Shown: positions 20,114-27,974 of the stretch, one piece after another
Numbering within the stretch: position 1 is the stretch's first letter
How the letters are laid out: every line of letters starts with the position of its first letter
Assembly (NCBI GenBank): GCA_963776565.1
Contig: CAVZNF010000006.1
Location: 98,274 to 162,273 of the forward strand
Length of the DNA: 64,000 bases
Direction: 5' to 3'
Source: GMQP-bins7 sp963776565
GTDB taxonomy: Bacteria > Actinomycetota > Thermoleophilia > Gaiellales > Gaiellaceae
The notes under the pieces: model-generated
Told to the model about the DNA's origin: nothing
The model's input: only the letters and a program-made list of their open reading frames with translations
The model's database searches: none
Translations under genes and position numbers: made by a program

Positions 20114-21594
20114 TGGCCCAGGTCGAGAAGCGAACAGCGAGCCTCCCTGCGACGTTCGAGTGGGAGTACGCGCCGGCGCCGGAGGCGCGCGACATCGTCC
20201 AGATCCGCGAGCGCTACGGGCTCTACATCGGCGGCGACGAGGTCGAGCCGCGGACGTCCGAATGGTTCGAGTCGATTTCGCCGTCCACGGAGGAGCCGCT
20301 CTTCGAGGTGGCGCTCGCAGGCAAGGAGGACGTTGGCCTCGCTGTCGACGCGGCCCGCGGCGCGTTCGAGGGCGAGTGGTCCGCACTCGCGCCCTCCGAG
20401 CGCGCGAAGTACCTCTTCAGGCTTGCCCGGCTCATCCAGGAGCGCTCGCGCGAGCTGGCCGTCGCCGAGTCGCTCGACGGGGGCAAGCCGATCCGCGAAT
20501 CGCGGGACGTCGACATCCCGCTCGCCGCGGCGCACTTCTTCTACTACGCGGGCTGGGCCGACAAGCTCGAGTACGCGTATCCCGGGAGAACGGCGCGCCC
20601 GCTCGGAGTGGCGGCGCAGATCATCCCGTGGAACTTCCCGCTGCTCATGCTCGCCTGGAAGATCGCGCCCGCGCTCGCCTGCGGGAACACGGTCGTGCTG
20701 AAGCCTGCCGAGACCACGCCGCTGACGGCGATGATCTTCGCGGACATCTGCCGGCAGGCCGAGCTCCCGCCGGGAGTCGTCAACCTCGTCACCGGCGACG
20801 GGACGACCGGTGCGCACCTCGTGCAGAACGAGGGCATCGACAAGCTCGCGTTCACGGGCTCGACCGAGGTCGGCAAGCTGATCATGCGCGAGCTCGCGGG
20901 GCGCGACGTGCGGATGACGCTCGAGCTCGGCGGCAAGGCGGCGAACATCGTGTTCGACGACGCGGCGCTCGACCAGGCGGTCGAGGGCATCGTGAACGGC
21001 ATCTACTTCAACCAGGGCCACGTGTGCTGCGCGGGCTCGCGGCTGCTCGTGCAGGAGTCGATCTACGAGCCGCTGCTGGACAAGCTCAAGCGGCGCCTCA
21101 CGACCTTGCGGGTCGGCGATCCGCTGGACAAGAACACGGACGTCGGCGCCATCAACTCGAAGGCGCAGCTCGAGAGGATCCGCGAGCTCGTCGCGAGCGG
21201 GGAGGACGAGGGCGCCGAGATCTTCCAGCCCGAGTGCCGACTGCCGGAGCGCGGCTACTGGTTCGTGCCGACACTCTTCACGAACGTCGCGCAGAGCTAC
21301 CGGATCGCGCAGGAGGAGATCTTCGGGCCGGTGCTGTCCGTGTTGACGTTCCGCACGCCCGAGGAGGCCGTCGAGAAGGCGAACAACACGCCGTACGGGC
21401 TCTCGGCGGGGGTGTGGACGGAGAAGGGCTCGCGGATCCTGTGGATGGTCGAGCGTCTGCGTGCCGGCGTCGTGTGGGCGAACACGTTCAACCGCTTCGA
21501 TCCGACGTCGCCGTTCGGCGGCTACAAGGAGTCCGGCTTCGGCCGCGAGGGCGGCCGACACGGGCTCGCGCCGTACCTGAGGTTCGACGAATGA
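20113..21594 (+). CDS. NAD(P)-dependent aldehyde dehydrogenase
   Basis: Full-length ALDH-superfamily enzyme, 493 residues. The nucleotide-binding part has IIPWNFPLLMLAWKIAPAL and FTGSTEVGK; the catalytic glutamate lies in LELGGKAANIVF and the catalytic cysteine in NQGHVCCAGSR. The late EEIFGPVLSV motif is also present. The ATG overlaps the deoC stop, which suggests that acetaldehyde from deoxyribose breakdown is its substrate (inference from context). The next gene is a shortened homologue, so the two may form a heteromer. Confidence 0.92.
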   Translation: MAQVEKRTASLPATFEWEYAPAPEARDIVQIRERYGLYIGGDEVEPRTSEWFESISPSTEEPLFEVALAGKEDVGLAVDAARGAFEGEWSALAPSERAKYLFRLARLIQERSRELAVAESLDGGKPIRESRDVDIPLAAAHFFYYAGWADKLEYAYPGRTARPLGVAAQIIPWNFPLLMLAWKIAPALACGNTVVLKPAETTPLTAMIFADICRQAELPPGVVNLVTGDGTTGAHLVQNEGIDKLAFTGSTEVGKLIMRELAGRDVRMTLELGGKAANIVFDDAALDQAVEGIVNGIYFNQGHVCCAGSRLLVQESIYEPLLDKLKRRLTTLRVGDPLDKNTDVGAINSKAQLERIRELVASGEDEGAEIFQPECRLPERGYWFVPTLFTNVAQSYRIAQEEIFGPVLSVLTFRTPEEAVEKANNTPYGLSAGVWTEKGSRILWMVERLRAGVVWANTFNRFDPTSPFGGYKESGFGREGGRHGLAPYLRFDE

Positions 21595-21620
21595 CGCCGC
21601 CCACATGCACGCCCTGCACA

Positions 21621-21639
21621 TCCCCACCCTGGGTGGGGA
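21621..21639 (+). promoter_or_regulatory. Perfect 9-bp inverted repeat between the two ALDH genes
   Basis: TCCCCACCC-T-GGGTGGGGA is an exact palindrome around a single central T. It lies 26 nt after the full-length ALDH stop and about 120 nt before the half-length ALDH. The single-base centre makes a DNA-protein operator at least as likely as an RNA hairpin. No U-tract follows, so an intrinsic terminator is unlikely. Confidence 0.4.
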
Positions 21640-21757
21640 GCTTGGCCGCCCTCCACCCGGCGCCGAGCCTAAGCGCAAGACAGCCACCCGTGGGAAACAC
21701 CTTCGCGCCGATTCGGCGCCGATCGTTCCACACTCTCGCCGCCGCGGCGCGCACCCG

Positions 21758-22555
21758 ATGACCCGGCTCTCGGTCAAGAAGACCTACAAGCTCTACGTCG
21801 GCGGGGCGTTCCCGCGGTCCGAGTCCGGGCGCACCTTCGACGCCGAGGGCCACAACGTCGCCCGCGCTTCACGCAAGGACGCCCGCGACGCCGTTCGCGC
21901 CGCGCGCACAGCCTTCCCGGCCTGGTCAGGCATGACGGCCTACAACCGCGGCCAGGTGCTCTACCGGCTCGCGGAGATGATGGAAGCTCGCGCGACCGAC
22001 CTCGCGCACGCGTGCACCGGGCGCGACGAGGTCGAGTCGGCGATCGATCGAGTCGTTTGGTACGCCGGTTGGGCCGACAAGCTCGCGCAGGTGCTGGGGA
22101 GCTCGAATCCGGTGGCCGGGCCGTACTTCGACTTCACGATTCCGGAGCCCACCGGCGTCGTCGCGATTCTCGCGCCGGGCGAGCCTCCGCTCCTCGGTCT
22201 CGTCTCGCGTCTGCTACCTGCGCTCACCGGCGGCAACACCGTCGTCGCGGTCGCGGCCGCCGCACATCCGGTCGCGGCTGTCGAACTCGCCGAGGCTCTG
22301 GCCACCGCGGACTTCCCGGCGGGAGCGGTGAACGTCCTCACCGGCTTCGCGGACGAGCTTGCTCCGTGGCTCGCCGGCCACATGGACGTGAACGCGATCG
22401 ATCTCACCGGCATCGAAGGCCCGACCGCAGAGCTCGAGCAAGCAGCGGCCGAGAATGTCAAGCGCGTAGTTCGCTCGTCGGCCGATGCGCAGAGCCCATG
22501 GGAGATCGAAGGCTTCCTCGAGCTCAAGACTGTCTGGCATCCCATCGGCCTCTGA
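21758..22555 (+). CDS. Half-length aldehyde dehydrogenase homologue without catalytic domain
   Basis: 265-residue relative of aldehyde dehydrogenases. It retains the N-terminal oligomerisation and nucleotide-binding half (KTYKLYVGGAFPRSESGRTF; PTGVVAILAPGEPPLLG; GGNTVVAVAAAAHPVAAVE; FPAGAVNVLTG) but stops before the region that carries the catalytic cysteine. The Rossmann-type FTGS motif appears as DLTGIEG. No remnant of the missing half is visible downstream, so this is a settled short form rather than a fresh truncation. It probably acts as a partner or regulator of the adjacent full enzyme; that is inference. It converges on the next gene with a 12-nt gap. Confidence 0.8.
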   Translation: MTRLSVKKTYKLYVGGAFPRSESGRTFDAEGHNVARASRKDARDAVRAARTAFPAWSGMTAYNRGQVLYRLAEMMEARATDLAHACTGRDEVESAIDRVVWYAGWADKLAQVLGSSNPVAGPYFDFTIPEPTGVVAILAPGEPPLLGLVSRLLPALTGGNTVVAVAAAAHPVAAVELAEALATADFPAGAVNVLTGFADELAPWLAGHMDVNAIDLTGIEGPTAELEQAAAENVKRVVRSSADAQSPWEIEGFLELKTVWHPIGL

Positions 22556-22567
22556 GGCGGGACAGTC

Positions 22568-24127
22568 TCAACCGCGGGTCGCGTACACCGCCTGCCGAAA
22601 GCTCGTCCCCACTGGCTCGCTCGCCAGCACCCAGACGACCAGCGGCCGCCCTCGCGCGTAGTCCACGGAGATGTAATCGCCGAGCATCCGTCCCGAGGTC
22701 GTATTCGGCATCCACGACGTCGGCATCGACTGGGCCGAGATCCGCTGGGGTGAGCTCCACGACGCTCCGTCCGGCGATTCGACGAGCTCGATGTCGACGC
22801 TCGACGCGGCATAGCGCATGAAAGCGATCGCGACCCGCCCACTCGCGGCGTCGATCCCGATCGCGGGCAAGAGCGCGTTGCGGCCGCGCGTCACCGCCGT
22901 CTTCGCGCTCCATGTGACGCCGTCAGGCGAGCTCGAGACGAAAACGGTGTTCCGGGAAGCTCCGGGCGCCTCGCAGTCGTGCCACGTGACCCAGGCGCGC
23001 CCCGTAGCGTCGACCGCCGCCGCGGGCAGCGTGAATGCGCGGAAGCCACGGATCGCGCACGAGCCGTCGACATCCGCGATCCGCACGGGCGCGCCCCACG
23101 TCGCTCCGCCGTCCGTCGATCGCGAGGCGGCGATCGCGAACCGCCCGGTCTCCCACAGGTAGGCCACGACCAGGTCTCCGCTGGGGCGAATCGCCGGAAA
23201 CACGCCGACTGCGGGACGCACGCCGATATCGACGCCGGTCGACCATGTCAGCCCACCGTCGTCCGACCAGCGCACCGCGAGCATGTCATCCGCGGCCGAA
23301 TGGGTGTAGACGAGGTAGCAGCGTCCGAAGAACGGCGACGCTTGCGTGTTGTCGCACGCGATCCAGTTCTTGTCGAACGCGATTCCCTCCTCGCCGCCAG
23401 CTCCACTCTCCTCCGCGGCGTTGATCGCGGTGCTCCACGTGGACCCGCTGGGCGAGCGGTTGATGGCCAGCCGTGTCACCCCGTCTCCGAGCGCGAGCGT
23501 CGAGATGAGCCACATGCTGTGCCGCGCGTCGAATGCGACCGCCGGATCGCTCGCCCGCTCGTTGCTGCCGGCCGGAACGCTCGCATCGGTGAGACCGGGG
23601 AGGAGCCCGCTCCGCCATGTCGCGCCGTTGTCGCTCGTAACCGCGAATCCGACGTTCGTGGCCGCACCCTCGAAGCGGCGTCCCACCTGAAATGTCGCGA
23701 CGGTGGTCCGCCCGAACGTGAAGCTGTCCGGCTCGACCTCGGTCTCGTGCTGCGCGTCGGCGCTTGCGTACGGGTCGCGTGAGAGGCGGCGGCCGACGAT
23801 CTCGCAATCGCGCGCGACCGTGTCGATGAGGTCGGCGTTCACAACGTCCGTGCCCGCTCCGCATACAGCCGAGTCACGGCTGCCGTCGTACGACAGGGCG
23901 AGCAGGTCGTTCCCAGACCCGGCATCGATCGTGTCGCGGCCGGCGCCGCCCTGGAGGAAGTCGGCACCCCGTCCGCCGATCAGCTTGTCCTTCCCCGCGA
24001 GCCCACGAATGACGTCGGCTCGCGGTGTTCCCACGAGCACGTCGTTGCCGGCTGTCCCTGTGACGACGCGCGCGCCGGCAGCTGCGGCCAGCACGAGCCC
24101 CAGGAGCACGACGAGCGCGACACGCAT
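22568..24127 (-). CDS. Secreted RTX-module protein with BNR/Asp-box repeats
   Basis: 519-residue exported protein. The ATG at 24127 is followed by a signal peptide (MRVALVVLLGLVLAAAAGA). Residues 20-90 form an RTX-type calcium-binding stretch (GTAGNDVLVGTPRADVIRG; GGRGADFLQGGAGRDTID) closed by a cysteine pair in VCGAGTD and VARDCE. The rest contains at least five Asp-box-like repeats (SDNGATW, SDDGGLTW, STDGGATW, SPDGVTW, SPDGASW), the hallmark of sialidase-like beta-propellers. The catalytic residues of sialidases are not evident, so enzyme activity is uncertain. The frame is intact. A second protein with the same RTX module lies at 44516-45298. Confidence 0.8.
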   Translation of the reverse strand: MRVALVVLLGLVLAAAAGARVVTGTAGNDVLVGTPRADVIRGLAGKDKLIGGRGADFLQGGAGRDTIDAGSGNDLLALSYDGSRDSAVCGAGTDVVNADLIDTVARDCEIVGRRLSRDPYASADAQHETEVEPDSFTFGRTTVATFQVGRRFEGAATNVGFAVTSDNGATWRSGLLPGLTDASVPAGSNERASDPAVAFDARHSMWLISTLALGDGVTRLAINRSPSGSTWSTAINAAEESGAGGEEGIAFDKNWIACDNTQASPFFGRCYLVYTHSAADDMLAVRWSDDGGLTWSTGVDIGVRPAVGVFPAIRPSGDLVVAYLWETGRFAIAASRSTDGGATWGAPVRIADVDGSCAIRGFRAFTLPAAAVDATGRAWVTWHDCEAPGASRNTVFVSSSPDGVTWSAKTAVTRGRNALLPAIGIDAASGRVAIAFMRYAASSVDIELVESPDGASWSSPQRISAQSMPTSWMPNTTSGRMLGDYISVDYARGRPLVVWVLASEPVGTSFRQAVYATRG

Positions 24128-24175
24128 CGAAAGGATGTGACGCTTCCTGTGACCCCTGGTTTGCACTTCGCCGAC

Positions 24176-24181
24176 TACGAT
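24176..24181 (+). promoter_or_regulatory. -10 element of the TrpC-like gene (leaderless type)
   Basis: TACGAT, 8 nt before the GTG at 24190, in the short divergent gap upstream of the RTX/BNR gene. Confidence 0.45.
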
Positions 24182-24189
24182 CCCCACTC

Positions 24190-24738
24190 GTGAGCAAGGT
24201 GAGCCAGGCGATCGCCGAGGGCGACGGGATCTCGTTCATCGTCGAGGTCAACGACGCGGCGAGCGCCCGCGACTCGGAAGAGCGTGGCGCCGACTGCCTG
24301 GCCGCGATCGACGGCGTCAATGCCGTGCGCATCACGTCGCAGCTTCCGTTGCTCCACCTGGGCCGGATGTTCGACGCCAGCGGAGCCGATGCGGACGCCG
24401 TCGTGATCAAGCCGGACCTCGCGATGTGGGACGAGGCGCATGCCCATGGGCTCGAGTGTGTCGTGCGCGTCTCCCAGCCGGACGACGTCGAGCGCGTGCT
24501 GCGCTATTTCGATCCCGAGGTCTTCCTCCTCTCCGTCCCGGAGGACGCGGACGACGACCCGCTCACCGTGCTGCTCGAGCTGCTTCACGACGTTCCGGCC
24601 GGCAAGCTCGCGGTCGCCGAGTTGCGCGACGCGACGTCGGACGACGTCTCTGAGCTCGAGCGATCCGGCGTGGATGCCGTGCTCGTCTGGCACACGCGCT
24701 TCCCCGAGCTGATCCAGGCCGGCCCACCCGAGGTCTAG
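24190..24738 (+). CDS. Degenerate indole-3-glycerol-phosphate-synthase-like (TIM-barrel) protein
   Basis: 182-residue protein of unassigned function. It resembles a shortened TrpC: SQAIAEGDGISFIVEVN matches the first strand of the synthase, VIKPDLAMWDEAHAHGLE matches the region after the central lysine, and AVAELRDATSDDVSELERSG then VDAVLVW matches the last two strands. The first catalytic lysine of the usual AEVK strand is replaced (VEVN), and the chain is about 70 residues short, so synthase activity is unlikely. It is not next to other trp genes. The resemblance is my reading by eye; no search was run. Confidence 0.55.
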   Translation: MSKVSQAIAEGDGISFIVEVNDAASARDSEERGADCLAAIDGVNAVRITSQLPLLHLGRMFDASGADADAVVIKPDLAMWDEAHAHGLECVVRVSQPDDVERVLRYFDPEVFLLSVPEDADDDPLTVLLELLHDVPAGKLAVAELRDATSDDVSELERSGVDAVLVWHTRFPELIQAGPPEV

Positions 24739-24744
24739 CGAAGC

Positions 24745-24820
24745 CGGGGTCGATCCCACACGTCCCCGAGGCACACGGGACTTTGAGTCCCGCGCGTCTG
24801 CCAGTTCCGCCACTCCGGAC
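24745..24820 (-). pseudogene. tRNA-Leu(CAA)-like sequence with degenerate 3' end
   Basis: On the minus strand the D arm, the anticodon arm (CGGGA-CTCAAAG-TCCCG, anticodon CAA) and the long variable arm match the intact tRNA-Leu at 27123-27206 almost base for base. After GTGTGGGATCGACCCC the match stops: the T-loop TTC is ATC, the T stem mispairs and nothing complementary to the 5' acceptor strand is present before the neighbouring stop codon. A TACGCT -10-like element stands 9 nt upstream (24830-24835), so it may still be transcribed. Most likely a truncated tRNA gene; a local assembly error could also explain it. Confidence 0.6.
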
Positions 24821-24847
24821 CAAGGGCTGAGCGTACGCCGCGGCGAG

Positions 24848-24853
24848 TAGTCT
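24848..24853 (+). promoter_or_regulatory. -10 element of the first phosphofructokinase gene
   Basis: TAGTCT, 10 nt before the ATG at 24864, opening the two-gene pfk unit. Confidence 0.4.
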
Positions 24854-24863
24854 CCCGAGCGAG

Positions 24864-26012
24864 ATGCGTCTCGGTGTCCTTACCGGCGGGGGAGACGTCC
24901 CCGGCCTCAATCCGTGTATCAAGGCTTTCGTCGTACGGGCCGACGCGGCCGGGCACGAGGTCGTCGGCATACGCCGCGGCTGGGCCGGCCTGCTCGAGTT
25001 GAACCCCGATGATCCGGACACGGTCGAGCCAAATGTGCAGCGTCTCGATCCGGCGACCGTTCGAACCATCGACCGCACGGGAGGGACCTTCCTGCACACG
25101 TCGAGGACGAACCCTGCGAACGTCCGGGCGAAGGGCGTCCCAGCGTTTCTCGCGGATGGCCTCGCCGGCGATGGCCCGTTCGACTTCACCGATCACGTCA
25201 TGCGCGTGATCGAGCACCTCGGGATCGACGCCCTCGTGGCGATCGGGGGCGACGACACGCTGTCGTACGCCCTACGCCTTCACGACGAGCACATCCCGGT
25301 CATCGCCATTCCGAAGACGATGGACAACGACGTGCACGGAACGGACTACTGCATCGGCTTCTCGACCGCCGTGACCCGAGGCGTGCAGTTCATCCACAAC
25401 CTCCGGACGAGCGCGGGAAGCCACGAACGGATTGCCGTCGTCGAGCTCTTCGGACGCTACAGCGGGGAGACGTCCCTGATCACCGCGTACCTCGCTGGAG
25501 TGGATCGGGCCGTAATCTCCGAGGTGCCCTTCGATCCCGACCGCCTGGCCGAGCTGCTCATGCGCGACAAGCGCTCGAACCCCTCCAGGTACGCGATGGT
25601 GACGGTGTCGGAAGGAGCGACCGCGGCGAGCGGTGAGCTCGTCCTCTCTGGCGATGCGGATGCGTATGGCCACCGGAAGCTGGGCGGTGTCGGGATGCTC
25701 CTCGGAGAACTGCTCAAGGACCGGACGGGTGAAGACATCATCTATCAGCAGCTCGCATACCTCATGCGGTCAGGGAGCCCCGACTCCCTCGATCTCATGG
25801 TTGCGACCAACTACGCGGTGATGGCTGCGGACCTGGCGCTCGAGGGCGACACGGGCCGCATGGTGTCGTTGCGGAACGGCAGCTACACGACCGTGCCGAT
25901 CTCCGCGACGCGCGAGGGCGTCAAGCGGGTCGACGTCGACGAGCTCTATGACGCCGACGAGTACCGCCCGAAGGTGAGACACGTCCTCGGTAAGCCGATG
26001 TTCCTCTACTGA
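24864..26012 (+). CDS. 6-phosphofructokinase, GGDD type
   Basis: Phosphorylates fructose 6-phosphate in glycolysis. The 382-residue protein has the N-terminal GVLTGGGDVPGLN, the phosphoryl-donor motif AIGGDDTLS, PKTMDNDVHGTDYCIGFSTA with the catalytic aspartate pair, and GRYSGETSL. In this family an Asp in the fourth position of GGDD and a Lys in PKT are features of pyrophosphate-dependent or donor-flexible enzymes, whereas ATP enzymes have GGDG and PGT. Donor use is therefore predicted to be PPi or mixed, by inference. One base separates its stop from the next pfk start. Loss of one copy would be buffered by the neighbour. Confidence 0.88.
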   Translation: MRLGVLTGGGDVPGLNPCIKAFVVRADAAGHEVVGIRRGWAGLLELNPDDPDTVEPNVQRLDPATVRTIDRTGGTFLHTSRTNPANVRAKGVPAFLADGLAGDGPFDFTDHVMRVIEHLGIDALVAIGGDDTLSYALRLHDEHIPVIAIPKTMDNDVHGTDYCIGFSTAVTRGVQFIHNLRTSAGSHERIAVVELFGRYSGETSLITAYLAGVDRAVISEVPFDPDRLAELLMRDKRSNPSRYAMVTVSEGATAASGELVLSGDADAYGHRKLGGVGMLLGELLKDRTGEDIIYQQLAYLMRSGSPDSLDLMVATNYAVMAADLALEGDTGRMVSLRNGSYTTVPISATREGVKRVDVDELYDADEYRPKVRHVLGKPMFLY

Positions 26013-26013
26013 T

Positions 26014-27051
26014 TTGAGCACGCTCGGCGTCTTGACCGGAGGCGGCGACTGCCCTGGCCTCAACGCCGCCATCCGCGCGATCGTGCGCGGCGCCATCGCG
26101 CAGCGGTACGAGGTCGTGGGCATCCGCCACGGCTTTCGCGGCCTGGCGCGGGGAGTGACCGTCCCGCTCGATCGCCGCGCGGTGGCCGGGATCCTCCCCC
26201 GAGGGGGAACGATCCTCGGCAGCTCGAGCTACGACTGCTTCCGTGAGGAGAACGGCGTCTCGCTCGTGATCGACACGACACGTGCGCTCGAGCTCGACGG
26301 CGTCGTGGCCATCGGTGGTGAAGGCACGCTGTCGATCGCGCATCGCCTCCACGCGGAGCACGGTTATCCGGTGGTCGGCGTCCCGAAGACCATCGACAAC
26401 GACATCGCGGGGACGGACGTCACGATCGGGTTCGACACCGCGGTGCACGTCTGCACCGAGGCGATCGACAGGCTGCACTCGACCGCCGAGTCGCACAACC
26501 GGGTCATGGTGGTCGAGGTCATGGGCCGCAACACCGGGTGGATCGCAGCCGCGGCCGGAATCGCCGGCGGTGCCGACGTCATCCTCGTCCCGGAGATTCC
26601 GACTGCCATCGAGGACGTCGCGGATCACGTTCGGAAGCGCCACGCGCAGGGCCGCGACTTCTCGATCGTCGTCGTGGCGGAGGGGTACCGGCTGACGAGA
26701 CGCACGGGCGAGCAGGAGAGCGCCGTGGTCCAGCAGCTCGACGAGTACGGGTACGAGCGCCTCGGGGGCGTCGGACGAGTCGTGGCCGAAGAGCTCACGT
26801 CGCTCACCGAATTCGAGACCCGCGTCACCGTGCTGGGCCACGTTCAGCGCGGCGGGACCCCGACGGCTCGAGATCGCTTCCTCGCGACGCGCCTCGGACT
26901 GAAGGCGGCGGAGCTCGCAGGCGCGGGCCTGTGGGGCCGGATGGCGGCCGTCGACGGAAACGAGATCGTCGACGTTCCGCTCGAGCGGGTCACCGATGCC
27001 CGCCGAGATGCTCCCGCAGAGTGGATCGAGGCCGGCCGCGTGGTCGCGTAG
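26014..27051 (+). CDS. 6-phosphofructokinase, GGEG type
   Basis: Second phosphofructokinase, 345 residues, starting with TTG immediately after the first. Motifs are GVLTGGGDCPGLNAAIRA, AIGGEGTLS, PKTIDNDIAGTDVTIGFDTA, MGRNTGWIAA and GHVQRGGTPTARDR. The donor-site Gly is present (GGEG), unlike its neighbour (GGDD), while the lysine of PKT is kept; this hints that the two copies differ in phosphoryl donor preference. The C-terminus is shorter than that of the first copy. It is probably co-transcribed with the first pfk and ends 71 nt before the intact tRNA-Leu. Confidence 0.88.
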   Translation: MSTLGVLTGGGDCPGLNAAIRAIVRGAIAQRYEVVGIRHGFRGLARGVTVPLDRRAVAGILPRGGTILGSSSYDCFREENGVSLVIDTTRALELDGVVAIGGEGTLSIAHRLHAEHGYPVVGVPKTIDNDIAGTDVTIGFDTAVHVCTEAIDRLHSTAESHNRVMVVEVMGRNTGWIAAAAGIAGGADVILVPEIPTAIEDVADHVRKRHAQGRDFSIVVVAEGYRLTRRTGEQESAVVQQLDEYGYERLGGVGRVVAEELTSLTEFETRVTVLGHVQRGGTPTARDRFLATRLGLKAAELAGAGLWGRMAAVDGNEIVDVPLERVTDARRDAPAEWIEAGRVVA

Positions 27052-27108
27052 CGTCGAGCAGCCTGACCAAGGTTCGCGTTCGCCGCGGTCGCTTTCGGAT
27101 GCTCGGGC

Positions 27109-27114
27109 TACGAT
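27109..27114 (+). promoter_or_regulatory. -10 element of tRNA-Leu
   Basis: TACGAT, 8 nt before the first base of the tRNA at 27123, so transcription would begin at or next to the mature 5' end. No clear -35 was recognised. Confidence 0.5.
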
Positions 27115-27122
27115 CCGGCTCG

Positions 27123-27206
27123 GCCGGAGTGGCGGAACTGGCAGACGCGCGGGACTCAAAATCCCGTGTCCTTCGGGACGTGTGGGTTCGACCCCCACCT
27201 CCGGCA
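27123..27206 (+). tRNA. tRNA-Leu, anticodon CAA
   Basis: Class II tRNA of 84 nt. The acceptor stem GCCGGAG pairs with CTCCGGC, the anticodon stem-loop is CGGGA-CTCAAAA-TCCCG (CAA), a long variable arm contains CCTTCGGG, and the T arm GTGGG-TTCGACC-CCCAC is perfect. The discriminator is A and CCA is not encoded. It reads UUG codons. It faces away from the degenerate copy at 24745-24820, making an inverted pair around the pfk genes. Confidence 0.93.
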
Positions 27207-27314
27207 TCCAGCCTGGCTGAACCAAGTGGCAACAGTTCCCGCATGTTCATCCTGGTACCTTGCGGCGCGCCGGCGACGGCCGCGTGGAGCGACGGCAGGC
27301 GAGGGAGACCGGAC

Positions 27315-27973
27315 GTGAGAAAAGTGCTGCTGATCGGGGCCGCGTGGGCGCTGCTGCAGGCGTGCTCTTGCTCGTCGCCGGGTGCAACGGAGGCACCTCG
27401 AGCACGACCGCTTCGCCCGTCGATTCGGCGCCGCCGACCTGCCCGAACGAGTGGAAGGCCGGCTGGCAGCAGCTCGCGAACAAGATCAAGGCGCCGGTGT
27501 ACTGCCCGTCGTGGTTGCCACAGCCGCTCGACGGTCGCTTCGACGGCGTGTTCAACGGGCAGACCGTCGATCCCGACCGCTCGTATCTCATCAAGTTCCT
27601 GTGGTTCGAGCCCGGGCTTCCGGGTGGCCCTCAAGAGGTGCACGTGGTCCTTCGCGGGCAGCCGGGCAACCCGCGAATACCGGCCTGCGACAACTCGACG
27701 GTCGAGGGTGGGACGGTCATTCACCACTTCAGCCCGTGCTTCTCGGATCCGCAGAAGAAGAAGCGCTTCGGGTCGAAGGTCGCGACGCTGTACACGTCGA
27801 ACCAGGGTGCCGACCAGTGGCACCTGCTGTATGCCTGGCGGGTAAAAGGCTCGCTCTACACGTTGTCGCAGCACGTGACGCAGCCGTATACGTACAAGCA
27901 GGTCGTCGCCAATCTCGATCGAATGATGCGCACCCTCGTCCGCATCAAGCCGAAAGCTCAGCCCAACACCTGA
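27315..27973 (+). CDS. Putative exported lipoprotein of unknown function (one frame break)
   Basis: Unrecognised protein of about 219 residues. A purine-rich stretch (GAGGGAGA) precedes GTG 27315. The leader VRKVLLIGAAWALL runs, after a -1 break near 27355, into GVLLLVAGCNGG, a lipobox with cysteine as the lipid attachment site. The mature part is Thr/Ser-rich at first, then contains several cysteines, YCPSWLPQPLDGRF and a tryptophan-rich C-terminal half. It lies directly before the Tat-exported DyP-like gene with almost no gap, so the two are probably one transcription unit. I do not recognise a named domain. Confidence 0.65.
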
Positions 27974-27974
27974 G

